Shown one piece after another: positions 24,048 to 32,981 of a stretch of 42,455 nucleotides of DNA. Where the stretch lies: contig CAJOIX010000007.1 in assembly GCA_905234815.1 (NCBI GenBank), forward strand, positions 37,113-79,567. Reading direction: 5' to 3'. The first letter of the stretch is position 1; each line of letters starts with the position of its first letter. The stretch comes from an uncultured Prevotella sp. (lineage in GTDB: Bacteria; Bacteroidota; Bacteroidia; Bacteroidales; Bacteroidaceae). Under the pieces are notes generated by a model. That model was not told where the DNA came from. It searched no databases and saw nothing but the letters and a program-made list of their open reading frames with translations. The translations under genes were made by a program, and so were the position numbers.

Positions 24048-25877
24048 TTATTCTTCTTCGGAAGCGTCGATGGCTTTGATTTTCTCGCGCAGGAGTTTCA
24101 CTTCGTCTTTGAGTTTTTCAACTTTGCGGTTGATCTCGTCCACCAGCGAATTACCCTTCTTCGACGCAGCATTGAGGAATCCGAGATTGTTTTCGTAGGT
24201 CTGGATTTCCTGTTTCATCTGCTCGTAGCGGCGCATGAGTCGTGTACGTTCGCTGTCGAGGGCGTTATCGCCTCGCTGGGCAATGCTCTTCAGATTGCTC
24301 TTGAACGAATCGAGACGACGGCGCGCAGGCGAGAGGTCGAACTTTTCGTAGATGGCGTCGCGCACTTCGTGGAAGGCGTTGTAGATGTTGTCTTTCTCTT
24401 TGAAGGGCACATGACCAATCTCGTTGTACTGTTGGAGTAGTTCCTGTGCTTTTTCCATGGCTTCATCGGCAGTGCTTTCGAGCAGAGCCTTGAGCTCGTC
24501 GATGATGGCACGCTTCTTTTCGAGGTTCTGTCTTTCTTCAGCACGTGGGTTGGGCACGGCTTGGTTTCTTGCCTCGAAGAAGTGGTTGCAGGCAGCCAGG
24601 AAATCATTCCAGAGCTGATCGCCAAGTTTGCGGGGCACCATGCCGATGGTCTTCCATTGTTTCTGCAGCTCTACCAGTCGGTCGGCCGTGGCTTTCCAGT
24701 CGGTGCTGTCTTGCAGCGATTGGGCCTCTTCTACGAGTTTACGCTTCTTTTCAGCATTCTCGGCGTATTGCGATTTCTGCTGGCGGAAGTGCTCGCCTTT
24801 CTTAGCGAAGAACTCGTCGGACGCGGCGCGGAAGCGTTCAAAGATTTTCACGTTCATCTTCTGCGGTGCGAATCCGATGGTCTTCCATTCGGCTTGCAGC
24901 TCGATGAGCGCTTTGGTCAGTCGGTCCCAGTCGGCCGCAGTCTTGATTTCCTCCTGGTTGATGGCTTCGGCTTTTTCACAGAGAGCGGTTTTCTTTTGCA
25001 GATTTTCCTCTTCCTGTGCACGCAGGTCTTCAAAATGCTGTTGGTAGCGCTTGTTCACGATGGTGGATGCAGCCTTGAAGCGGTTCCAGATTTCCTCGCG
25101 CAGCTCTTTGGCCACGGGGCCTGTCTCGCGGAACTGTTGGTGTAGTTCCTGCAGCTGATGGAAGGCGCTGATCACGTCTGGCTCTTCGGCCAAGCGTTCG
25201 CTTTGCTCGCAGAGCTTGGTTTTGATTTCAAGGTTTTTCTTGAAGTCGTATTCGCGGGCTTCGCTGTTCAGCTTAAGCAGGTCGTAGAATTGTTCCACCT
25301 GGTGCTGATACTGACGCCACAGATCGCGTGCTGCTTCTGCTGGCACGGCTTTCAGCTCGCGCCATTCCTGTTGCAGTGCCTTGAAGGCTTGGTATGACTT
25401 GTTGGCCTCTTCGGGCGAAGTGGCCATCTCCTTGATTTTCTCAATGATATCGAGTTTCTTCTTCAGATTTTCCTGCTTTTCTTTTTCTTGCTGCTGGAAG
25501 AGTTTCTGACGTTTCTCTTTGACGATTCCCATCTGTGCCTTAAACTCTTCTTCGGCAGGTTCGGCCTCGGGTTCAAACTTCTCGGGGTCGCCGCCAGCAG
25601 CCAGATAAGCCTGCTGCTTGGCCTCCTTGTCGGCGTGGAGGAAGCGGTAGAAGACTGTTTTGAGCAAATCGATTTCGTCCTTAGCTGGTGCTTCTTCGTT
25701 CTGGGCAATCTCTTTCAAGCGTTCCAGCACAGCTTCTTTGGATTCGTACACTTTCTTCTGTTCCTGTGCCGGCGTCTCATTGTCGGCCGGCAGCGTTACC
25801 TCAGTTTCCTGAGGCGCAACAGAGGCAGCAGCTTCTTGGGTTTGTTCTTCCTGAAGAACATTTTCTTGAGCGTCCAT
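24048..25877 (-). CDS. DUF349-repeat coiled-coil protein
   Basis: A 609-residue, highly charged, almost entirely helical cytosolic protein. After a low-complexity acidic N-terminus (about 1-60) it shows five DUF349 repeats. Each is about 75 residues with a core of the form W-x(3)-G/V-x-P: WRELKAVPAE, FRETGPVAK, WKTIGFAPQK, WKTIGMVPRK and YNEIGHVPFK. A C-terminal coiled coil (about 520-600) follows. The biochemical role of DUF349 proteins is not established. The gene is 31 bp after infB with no terminator between, so it is the last gene of the rimP-nusA-infB operon, which hints at a role linked to translation or RNA. That is inference from position. Confidence 0.85.
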   Translation of the reverse strand: MDAQENVLQEEQTQEAAASVAPQETEVTLPADNETPAQEQKKVYESKEAVLERLKEIAQNEEAPAKDEIDLLKTVFYRFLHADKEAKQQAYLAAGGDPEKFEPEAEPAEEEFKAQMGIVKEKRQKLFQQQEKEKQENLKKKLDIIEKIKEMATSPEEANKSYQAFKALQQEWRELKAVPAEAARDLWRQYQHQVEQFYDLLKLNSEAREYDFKKNLEIKTKLCEQSERLAEEPDVISAFHQLQELHQQFRETGPVAKELREEIWNRFKAASTIVNKRYQQHFEDLRAQEEENLQKKTALCEKAEAINQEEIKTAADWDRLTKALIELQAEWKTIGFAPQKMNVKIFERFRAASDEFFAKKGEHFRQQKSQYAENAEKKRKLVEEAQSLQDSTDWKATADRLVELQKQWKTIGMVPRKLGDQLWNDFLAACNHFFEARNQAVPNPRAEERQNLEKKRAIIDELKALLESTADEAMEKAQELLQQYNEIGHVPFKEKDNIYNAFHEVRDAIYEKFDLSPARRRLDSFKSNLKSIAQRGDNALDSERTRLMRRYEQMKQEIQTYENNLGFLNAASKKGNSLVDEINRKVEKLKDEVKLLREKIKAIDASEEE

Positions 25878-25908
25878 AATAATGAATGTCTTGTTAGGTT
25901 AGATATTG

Positions 25909-28704
25909 TTAAAGCTTTTGTTCTACTTCGATTTCCATGAAGGTTTCAATGATATCGCCCTCGCGGATGTCGTTGAAATTGACCAGCGAGATACCGCACT
26001 CAAGTCCGGTAGCCACTTCCTTCACGTCGTCCTTGTAACGCTTCAGCGCGTCGATGGGAGCAGTGTGCACCACAATACCATCGCGCACCACGCGGCCTTT
26101 GTCCTTGTTGTGAACCTTGCCTTCGGTTACCAAACCGCCGGCCACAGTGCCCACCTTCGATATCTTGAATACTTGTTTCACTTCAACCTGGCCTGTCACC
26201 ACTTCCTTCTTCACCTTGTCGAGCATACCGACCATAGTAGCGCGGATGTCGTCAATGGCGTCGTAGATGATGCTGTAGGTGTTGATGTCAATGCCTTCGC
26301 GATCGGCTGCCTTGCGGGCATCGGCCGACGGGCGTACCTGGAAGCCCACGATGATGGCATTTGAGGCAGAGGCGAGCATCACATCGTTTTCTGAAATCTG
26401 GCCAACGGCCTTGCTGATGACATTCACCTGAACCTTCTCGGTCGAAAGTTTGATGAACGAATCGGAAAGGGCTTCTATCGAACCGTCGGTGTCACCCTTG
26501 ACGATGATGTTCAACTCGTGGAACTCGCCCAAGGCAATGCGGTGGGAAATATCGTCGAGCGTGAACTTCTTCTGGGTGCGCAAGCCTTGCTCGCGTTGCA
26601 GTTGCAGACGTTTGTTGGCTATTTCGCGCGCCTCTTGTTCGGTGTCGAGAATATGGAATGCGTCGCCAGCCGTTGGTGCACCGTTCAGACCAAGAACGAT
26701 GGCAGCTTCGGCGGGACCGGCTTCCTGTATGCGCTGATTGCGCTCGTTGAACATGGCTTTAATCTTACCCCAGCTCGTTCCGGCAATCATAATGTCACCC
26801 TGGTGGAGTGTTCCGTTGCTCACCAGCACGGTGCTGACGTAGCCGCGGCCCTTGTCGAGTGTCGATTCGATGACTGAACCTGTGGCCTTGCGGTTGGGGT
26901 TGGCCTTCAGGTCGAGCATTTCTGCTTCGAGAAGCACTTTCTCGAGCAGTTCGTTTACGCCCAGACCTTTCTTGGCCGAGATTTCCTGACACTGATACTT
27001 GCCGCCCCATTCTTCCACGAGGAGGTTCATGTTGGCCAAGTCTTCGCGTATCTTGTCGGGGTTAGCGCCGGGTTTGTCAATCTTATTGATGGCAAACACC
27101 ATGGGCACATTGGCTGCTTGGGCATGGGCGATGGCCTCCTTGGTGGTGGGCATCACGCTGTCGTCGGCAGCAATGATGATGATGGCGATATCCGTAACCT
27201 GAGCACCACGGGCACGCATGGCGGTGAAGGCTTCGTGACCAGGGGTATCGAGGAAGGTGATGCGGCGTCCATCTTCGAGTTTTACGTTATAGGCACCGAT
27301 GTGCTGGGTGATACCGCCAGCCTCGCCTGCTATGACGTTGGTCTTGCGGATATAGTCGAGCAGCGAAGTCTTACCGTGGTCCACGTGGCCCATCACGGTC
27401 ACGATTGGGGCGCGACTCTGCAGGTCTTCTTCGTTGTCGGCCTCTTCAATCACAGCTTCCTGTACCTCAGCGCTGACGTATTCGGTCTTAAAGCCAAACT
27501 CGTCGGCCACGAGGTTGATGCTCTCGGCATCCAGACGCTGGTTGATAGATACCATGATGCCTACGCTCATGAGTGTGCCAATTACTTGGTTCACACCAAC
27601 ACCCATCATAGTAGCCAGTTCGCTCACGGTTACAAATTCCGTAAGTTTCAGCGTTTTGCTTTCTTTCTGTTCGGCCTGGGCCTCTTCGAAGAGTCGCTCT
27701 TGCACGGCGTCGCGCTTCTCTTTGCGGTACTTGGCGCCTTTCTTGTTTTGGTTTTGCTTATTGGTGAGGCGTGCCAGCGTTTCCTTTACCTGCCGTGCCA
27801 CGTCTTCTTCGTTCACCTCCAGTGGCTTCTGGTTGTGCTTTTTGTTCTTTTTCTTTCCTCCATTCTTGCTCTGCTGGGAAGCTTGCTGATGGGCTTGCGG
27901 CTGCTGGTTGGCTGCATCGTTGATGTCAATGCGGCCAGACTTGATGCGGGCGCGTTTTTTCTTCTCGCCCTCGCTGTTGGCCTTGGCGGCTTGTGCTTCC
28001 TGTCGGCGCTCCTCTTTGGTCTTTTTCTTGGGACGGGTGCGCATATCGATAGAGTCCAAGTCAATTTTGCCGAGCACGTTTACCTGCGGTGTCTGCTGTG
28101 CCTTTCGGTCGTTGGGTAGCTTGTAAATCTCAGGTTCGGCCGGTTGTTCTGGCTTAGATTCGGCGATTGTTTCCTCGGCAGGTGCCTCTTCCACGGGCGC
28201 TTCTACTGGTTTCTCTTCAGCAGGGGCAGCGGGCTCAGCTTTCGGTTCGGCAGCTGGTGCTTCAGCCTTGGCTTTCTTGGCAGGCTTTTTCCCGATGGCG
28301 TCGAGGTCGATTTTTCCAAGTACATTGATGGTTTTCTTGGGCTCTTCTTCTGCAGGCGTTGGTTCTTTCGCTGGTTCGGGAGCGGCAACTGGTTCAGGCT
28401 TGGCTGCAGGTTCGGGCTTGGTTTCTTCCTTCACGGGCGCAGCGGGCTCTTTTTTTACGGCTTCTCCTTTTTCCGGTTTGCGTGTTTCCTTGCTCTTCTT
28501 CACAGAAACGAGCATGGCCTCAGCTTCCGAACGGGCTTTCTTGTCTTGACTGAACTGCGCTTCAAGTGCAGCATATTGTTCATCGGTGAGCTTGGGGTTG
28601 TCGCCTGTTACTTCGCCGAGCGATTTGTTCTTTTCAAAAAATTCAATGGCTGTATCGTAGCCGATATTGAGTTCTCCGAGGGCTTTTCTTAGTCTTATGC
28701 TCAT
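25909..28704 (-). CDS. infB: Translation initiation factor IF-2
   Basis: GTPase that places initiator tRNA on the ribosome. The 931 residues comprise an N-terminal IF2N helix ([17 protein letters not shown]), a long Ala/Pro/Lys/Glu-rich linker (about 70-330), a second IF2N-like helix region ([19 protein letters not shown]), the G domain with GHVDHGKT at 439-446, DTPGHE and NKID, and the C-terminal domains. The linker holds a repeated linear motif, [11 protein letters not shown] (127-137) and [11 protein letters not shown] (209-219). It sits in the classical nusA-infB order, 67 bp after nusA. Confidence 0.97.
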   Translation of the reverse strand: MSIRLRKALGELNIGYDTAIEFFEKNKSLGEVTGDNPKLTDEQYAALEAQFSQDKKARSEAEAMLVSVKKSKETRKPEKGEAVKKEPAAPVKEETKPEPAAKPEPVAAPEPAKEPTPAEEEPKKTINVLGKIDLDAIGKKPAKKAKAEAPAAEPKAEPAAPAEEKPVEAPVEEAPAEETIAESKPEQPAEPEIYKLPNDRKAQQTPQVNVLGKIDLDSIDMRTRPKKKTKEERRQEAQAAKANSEGEKKKRARIKSGRIDINDAANQQPQAHQQASQQSKNGGKKKNKKHNQKPLEVNEEDVARQVKETLARLTNKQNQNKKGAKYRKEKRDAVQERLFEEAQAEQKESKTLKLTEFVTVSELATMMGVGVNQVIGTLMSVGIMVSINQRLDAESINLVADEFGFKTEYVSAEVQEAVIEEADNEEDLQSRAPIVTVMGHVDHGKTSLLDYIRKTNVIAGEAGGITQHIGAYNVKLEDGRRITFLDTPGHEAFTAMRARGAQVTDIAIIIIAADDSVMPTTKEAIAHAQAANVPMVFAINKIDKPGANPDKIREDLANMNLLVEEWGGKYQCQEISAKKGLGVNELLEKVLLEAEMLDLKANPNRKATGSVIESTLDKGRGYVSTVLVSNGTLHQGDIMIAGTSWGKIKAMFNERNQRIQEAGPAEAAIVLGLNGAPTAGDAFHILDTEQEAREIANKRLQLQREQGLRTQKKFTLDDISHRIALGEFHELNIIVKGDTDGSIEALSDSFIKLSTEKVQVNVISKAVGQISENDVMLASASNAIIVGFQVRPSADARKAADREGIDINTYSIIYDAIDDIRATMVGMLDKVKKEVVTGQVEVKQVFKISKVGTVAGGLVTEGKVHNKDKGRVVRDGIVVHTAPIDALKRYKDDVKEVATGLECGISLVNFNDIREGDIIETFMEIEVEQKL

Positions 28705-28771
28705 GTAATTTTATTTTGGATGGAAGATGAAAGATGTGGGATGTTGGTTGATGTGAAGAATGTCTGTGTGT

Positions 28772-30037
28772 TTATTCTTCGTCTTCGAATTCCGCAGCGA
28801 GGATGGACAGGAGGTTATCCACGGTTTCTTCCTCGAGGTCGGCTTTCTCGATGAGCAGTTCTTTTGGTGCGTTGAGCACTTGGCGTGCGGTGTCGAAGCC
28901 GATGGCTTTAACTGCATCGATGATCCACTGATCCACTTCGTCGGCGAATTCGTCGAGGTTGACGTCGTCTTCTGCTTCTTCGGCAATGTCGCGATATACA
29001 TCAATGGTGTATTCTGTGAGCATAGATGCGAGTTTGATGTTGAGTCCGTTGCGGCCGATGGCTTTGCTCACTTCCTCGGGGCGCAGATATACATCGGCTT
29101 TTTTGTTCTCTTCATCGAGTGCGATACTGCTGACGGTGGCCGGTGCGAGTGCACGCTGGATGAACAGACGGGCATTGGTGGTGTAGTTTACCACGTCGAT
29201 ATTCTCGTTGCAGAGCTCGTGAACGATACCGCGCACGCGGCTTCCCTTCACGCCGACGCAGGCTCCTACGGGGTCGATACGGTCGTCGTAGCTTTCCACG
29301 GCAATCTTGGCTCGTTCGCCAGGCATACGTGCAATTTTCTTGATGGCAATGAGTCCGTCGGCAATTTCGGGAACTTCCTGTTCCAACATACGCTGCAGGA
29401 AGAGGTTGCTGGTGCGGCTGAGATAGATTTTGGGGTTGCCGTTGGTGTTGTCAACGCGCAGGATGAGTGCACGGAGCGATTCGCCTTTGCGGTATTGGTC
29501 GGCGGGAATCTGTTCCTGTTTTTGCAGGATGAGCTCATGGCCTTCTTCGTCGAGGCAGAGCACTTCGCGCTTCCATACCTGGTAGATTTCGGCCGAGATG
29601 ATTTCGCCTTCGCGCTCTTTGTATTTTTGGTAGAGCGAGTCGTGCTCCAGCTCGAGCACTTTCGAGGCGAGTGTCTGGCGCAGTGTGAGGATGGCGCGGC
29701 GGCCGAACTTGGCGAAGTCGATGCGTTCTGACACTTCTTCACCTACTTCGTAGTCGGCTTCGATTTTCTGTGCTTCGGAGAGTTCGATTTCCTTGTTGGG
29801 GTCTTTTACTTCTCCGTCGGGCACAACGATGCGGTTGCGATAGATTTCAAAGTCGCCTTTGTCGGGATTGACAATGATGTCGAAGTTCTCGTCGCTGCCG
29901 TAGATTTTCGACAGTACGTTGCGGAAACTTTCCTCGAGCACGCTCATGAGGGTGGGGCGGTCGATGTTTTTGGTTTCTTTAAATTCTTTGAACGTGTCAA
30001 TCATGCTGACCGTTTCTGTTTTGCTTTTCGTTGCCAT
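28772..30037 (-). CDS. nusA: Transcription elongation/termination factor NusA
   Basis: Binds RNA polymerase and nascent RNA to control pausing, termination and antitermination. In 421 residues: an N-terminal polymerase-binding domain (about 10-135), an S1 domain (about 140-210), KH1 with GVKGSRVRGIV and KH2 with GRNGLNIKLAS, then an acidic C-terminal tail of about 75 residues (VNLDEFADEVDQW ... EFEDEE). It lacks the long AR1/AR2 repeats of E. coli NusA, as in other Bacteroidota. Gaps of 22 bp from rimP and 67 bp to infB support a single operon. Confidence 0.96.
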   Translation of the reverse strand: MATKSKTETVSMIDTFKEFKETKNIDRPTLMSVLEESFRNVLSKIYGSDENFDIIVNPDKGDFEIYRNRIVVPDGEVKDPNKEIELSEAQKIEADYEVGEEVSERIDFAKFGRRAILTLRQTLASKVLELEHDSLYQKYKEREGEIISAEIYQVWKREVLCLDEEGHELILQKQEQIPADQYRKGESLRALILRVDNTNGNPKIYLSRTSNLFLQRMLEQEVPEIADGLIAIKKIARMPGERAKIAVESYDDRIDPVGACVGVKGSRVRGIVHELCNENIDVVNYTTNARLFIQRALAPATVSSIALDEENKKADVYLRPEEVSKAIGRNGLNIKLASMLTEYTIDVYRDIAEEAEDDVNLDEFADEVDQWIIDAVKAIGFDTARQVLNAPKELLIEKADLEEETVDNLLSILAAEFEDEE

Positions 30038-30059
30038 TGTATATATTTTTGTCTTGTTT

Positions 30060-30527
30060 TTATTTAAAGTTGATGAGGTATTTGGTGTATTTCACTTCGT
30101 CCATGTTGAAGTTGTGGGCCACTTCCTGCTTGACGGGGCGCTTTTTGCCTTCCACCTGTACTTTTTCTTCTACGCCCACGGTGAAGTCGTTGCCGTCCAC
30201 GCTGCGCAGAATGCCTTGGTATTTCTTACCGTCGGCTGCGAGCACTTCCACGTTGCGGCCGATGTGGTTTTTGTATTGCTGTGGAACCTTGAAGGGCTGT
30301 CCGAGTCCGGCAGAGCCTACTTCGAGTTCGTAGTCTTCTATATCGCGGTCGAGGCGCTCTTCTATATAGCGGCTGAGTTCTACACAGTCTTCGATCCATA
30401 CGCCGTCGGCGTGGTCGATTTCTACTACAATGCGGTTGTCGCTGCTGATTTCTACATCAACGAGGAAGTATTCTTTCCCGTCGAGCCACTCGTTGACCAG
30501 TTCTTTTACTTTGTTGTTGTCTATCAT
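30060..30527 (-). CDS. rimP: Ribosome maturation factor RimP
   Basis: Helps assemble the 30S subunit. The 155 residues show the two-domain RimP fold: an N-terminal alpha/beta domain with VEIDHADGVWIEDCVELSRYI and DYELEVGSAGLGQPF (the family's conserved E-V-S-S/A-P/L-G-x-x-x-P region), and a C-terminal SH3-like barrel around GRNVEVLAADGKKYQG. It is the first gene of the rimP-nusA-infB-DUF349 operon, with a promoter and a stable leader hairpin just upstream. Confidence 0.93.
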   Translation of the reverse strand: MIDNNKVKELVNEWLDGKEYFLVDVEISSDNRIVVEIDHADGVWIEDCVELSRYIEERLDRDIEDYELEVGSAGLGQPFKVPQQYKNHIGRNVEVLAADGKKYQGILRSVDGNDFTVGVEEKVQVEGKKRPVKQEVAHNFNMDEVKYTKYLINFK

Positions 30528-30550
30528 AAATGTTGGTTTATTAAAACGCG

Positions 30551-30601
30551 AATGAGAGACCTCTGTTTAGGCCTCTCATTCCTCTGAACGCTGCAAAGAT
30601 A
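30551..30601 (-). promoter_or_regulatory. rimP operon promoter and leader hairpin
   Basis: Minus-strand TATCTTTG (30601-30594) is a -7 box. The leader that follows holds a hairpin of AATGAGAG (30551-30558) with CTCTCATT (30573-30580), extended by CCT/AGG after one mismatch. No U-run follows, so it is not a simple terminator. It may be a control element or a processing site. Confidence 0.6.
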
Positions 30602-30715
30602 ATATAAAATTTAAGAATGTAAAAATTTATTATGTAAAAAGTTGTGTGCATACGAAAAGTTTCGTCCCGTTCGGGATTTTTGCAGAAAAACCGTTGTTTT
30701 TGTGGACGTTGCCTT

Positions 30716-31882
30716 TTATTTTGCCAGTTCTATGCGGAAGGTCGTGCCGCGGTCTATCTCGCTGCGGAGCACGTAGATGCGTCCGTGGTGGTATTCTTCC
30801 ACGATGCGCTTGGCGAGCGAGAGTCCGAGTCCCCAGCCGCGTTTCTTGGTGGTGAATCCGGGTCGGAACACGTTGGCGAGGTCTTTCTTGCGGATGCCCT
30901 TTCCTGTGTCGCTGACGTCGATGATTACGCGTCCGGGCTGTTCTTCCACGTTGATGGTGATTTGCCCGCCGTTTTCGCCCATGGCATCGACTGCATTTTT
31001 GGCCAGGTTTTCGATGACCCACTCGAAGAGCGAGCCGTTCAGCAGCAGGCGCACATCGTGGTCGGGCAGGGTGGTGACGATGTTGACGCGGTGCGATGTG
31101 CGGCGGTTCATGTAATCGACCACGTGCTGCAGGAGCTCGTTGAGCGAGGTATCGACGGGTTCGGGCAGCGAACCGATTTTGGAGAATCGGTCGGCTATGA
31201 GCTGCAGCCGCTTCACGTCGTTGTCGAGTTCGGGCAGCAGCTGGTCGTCGGGGTATTGTTCTTTCAGTATCTCGGTCCACGCCATGAGCGAAGAGATAGG
31301 CGTGCCGAGCTGGTGGGCGGTTTCTTTGGAGAGTCCCACCCACACTTTGTTCTGCTCAGCCCGCTTGGAGGTGAGCAGCGCGAAGATGGCAATGACCACA
31401 AAGATGAGCACGATGCCCAGCTGCACATAGGGCCAGGCTGCGAGCCGGCGGAGCATGAGCGAGTCGGCAAAGCACACATCGATGTATTCGGCCGGATTGT
31501 CGTCGTCGAGCGCGATGCGGATGCTGTTGCCCTGTGCGCGCAGACGCTGTCCGTAGCGGGTGAGGCAGGGCAGCGAGTCGGGCAGTTCCGACTGCGGTAT
31601 GCGCAGGTTGCGCGAGGCGGTGGCCTCTCCCCGCTCGTTGAGCACGACAATGGGTATGGTGGTGTTCTCGTCAATCACTTTCAGCACGAGTCCCAGGTCG
31701 GTGTTCTCGTCGGCCTTGTTGAGCGAGCGCATGGCCTCGGCCCAGATTTCCATCTTGCGCTCTTCCTCGCGCTCAAGGTCGCGGGTGAGCAGGTGCGACA
31801 CCACGAGCGAGCCCGCAGCAATCACTACTGCGGCCACCACGAGCAGTATCTTCATCTGGCGTATTTTGTCGGTCCATTGCAT
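30716..31882 (-). CDS. Orphan sensor histidine kinase
   Basis: Inner-membrane signal sensor. It has an N-terminal membrane helix (about 10-30), a periplasmic sensing domain of about 120 residues, a second helix (about 152-170, WPYVQLGIVLIFVVIAIFALL), and a cytosolic kinase core. The phosphoacceptor is H190 in KETAHQLGTPISSL, followed by the N box NLAKNAVDAMG, DTGKGI, and GWGLGLSLAKRI. The H-box with HQLGTP rather than HELRTP places it in a group seen in Bacteroidota. No response regulator is adjacent, so its partner is unknown. It reads away from clpP across a 415-bp gap containing repeat array C. Confidence 0.9.
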   Translation of the reverse strand: MQWTDKIRQMKILLVVAAVVIAAGSLVVSHLLTRDLEREEERKMEIWAEAMRSLNKADENTDLGLVLKVIDENTTIPIVVLNERGEATASRNLRIPQSELPDSLPCLTRYGQRLRAQGNSIRIALDDDNPAEYIDVCFADSLMLRRLAAWPYVQLGIVLIFVVIAIFALLTSKRAEQNKVWVGLSKETAHQLGTPISSLMAWTEILKEQYPDDQLLPELDNDVKRLQLIADRFSKIGSLPEPVDTSLNELLQHVVDYMNRRTSHRVNIVTTLPDHDVRLLLNGSLFEWVIENLAKNAVDAMGENGGQITINVEEQPGRVIIDVSDTGKGIRKKDLANVFRPGFTTKKRGWGLGLSLAKRIVEEYHHGRIYVLRSEIDRGTTFRIELAK

Positions 31883-31948
31883 GATTAATAAACGATTCGG
31901 ATGCCCTTTTTATTTTATTGAAAATGAAGAATATACAAGCCCGTTTCT

Positions 31949-32029
31949 AAAAGCTATGCTTTTGGCCTCCAATAGCTATGCTTTTGCGCTCCAAAAGCTA
32001 TGCTTTTAGAAGGTAAAAGCTATGCTTTT
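31949..32029. repeat. Array C: four palindromic units, all in one orientation, 22-bp period
   Basis: Units at 31949, 31971, 31993 and 32015. Three are AAAAGCTATGCTTTT; the second is AATAGCTATGCTTTT, the same variant found in the second slot of array A. Spacers are GGCCTCC, GCGCTCC and AGAAGGT; the first is identical to the first spacer of array B. The array is bracketed by CCGTTT (31941-31946) and AAACGG (32033-32038). It lies in the divergent gap between the histidine kinase and clpP. Nothing else is recognised in 32040-32205 except a GGAGGT (32075-32080) ahead of an 8-codon frame at 32085. Confidence 0.93.
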
Positions 32030-32210
32030 GAAAAACGGCCTTTCAGCCACTGAAAAAATCCGAGATATTTTTTTGGAGGTAATCATGCGCGAATCCCGCT
32101 CCAACTGCTGAAAACGGACGATTTCTCCGCCGCCGTTTCCCCGCTCCCCGACAGCTGAGGCGTTTCGCTCATTTTAAGGGTTGAACGGTCGTAAAAAAAA
32201 AGAGCAGGAT

Positions 32211-32241
32211 TTTGGGAATATAAAATATTTTTTTAATTTTG
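32211..32241 (+). promoter_or_regulatory. clpP-clpX promoter (TTTG-N19-TAATTTTG)
   Basis: TTTG (32211-32214), 19 bp, TAATTTTG (32234-32241): a full consensus match. The leader of about 50 nt has a GGCC/GGCC hairpin near 32251-32269 before the ATG at 32298. Confidence 0.85.
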
Positions 32242-32297
32242 TGTTAAGAAAGGCCCTCCCTTTGAGGCCTATATATATAAATAAGGTATAAGAACCC

Positions 32298-32981
32298 ATG
32301 ACATCCGATTTTAGAAAATACGCTACCAGCAAGTTGGGTATTAACGGACTGGTGCTCGACGAGGTGATGAGTGCGCAGGCACAGTATCTCAACCCCTATA
32401 TTCTGGAGGAACGCCAGCTGAACGTCACTCAGATGGACGTGTTCTCGCGCTTGATGATGGATCGTATCATCTTCCTCGGCACGGCCATCGACGACTATAC
32501 GGCCAACACCATCACGGCCCAGTTGCTCTATCTCGACTCTGCTGATGCGGGCAAAGACATTACCATCTATCTGAACTCGCCTGGCGGCAGCGTGACTGCC
32601 GGACTGGGCATCTACGACACCATGCAGTTCATCTCCTCCGATGTATCGACCGTCTGCACTGGCATGGCCGCATCGATGGCCGCCGTGCTCCTCGTGGCCG
32701 GGCAGGAGGGCAAGCGCGCTGCGCTGCCCCACAGCCGTGTGATGATTCACCAGCCGCTCGGCGGTGTGCAGGGTCAGGCATCCGACATTGAAATCGAGGC
32801 CCGCGAGATTCAGAAATACAAGAAGGAACTCTACCAAATCATTGCCGACCACTCGCACACTCCCTTCGACAAAGTGTGGGCCGACAGCGACCGCAACTAC
32901 TGGATGACCGCCGCCGAGGCGAAAGAATATGGCATGATCGACCAAATACTCACACGCAAAGCCGATGACAAAGAAGGATAA
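32298..32981 (+). CDS. clpP: ATP-dependent Clp protease proteolytic subunit
   Basis: Serine peptidase that forms the ClpXP degradation chamber. At 227 residues it carries the catalytic triad S126 (GMAASMAA), H151 (MIHQPLGG) and D198 (SDRNYW). An N-terminal extension of about 30 residues beyond the E. coli mature start is present, which may be a propeptide or a Bacteroidota-specific tail. The 3' end overlaps the clpX start by 17 bp, so translation of the two subunits is linked. Confidence 0.96.
   Translation: MTSDFRKYATSKLGINGLVLDEVMSAQAQYLNPYILEERQLNVTQMDVFSRLMMDRIIFLGTAIDDYTANTITAQLLYLDSADAGKDITIYLNSPGGSVTAGLGIYDTMQFISSDVSTVCTGMAASMAAVLLVAGQEGKRAALPHSRVMIHQPLGGVQGQASDIEIEAREIQKYKKELYQIIADHSHTPFDKVWADSDRNYWMTAAEAKEYGMIDQILTRKADDKEG

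Noticed and set aside
23842..24198. Possible plus-strand gene in the gap before the DUF349 terminator
   Set aside because: It would run through the terminator hairpin and into antisense DUF349 sequence; there is no conserved motif and no promoter.
27118..28119. 333-codon plus-strand open frame opposite infB
   Set aside because: It is the complement of the low-complexity IF-2 linker and G domain; the translation has no domain, and the reverse strand is unmistakably infB.
30630..31343. 237-codon minus-strand frame with Arg/His-rich translation
   Set aside because: Overlaps the histidine kinase on the same strand in another frame; the composition is typical of a frame shadow.
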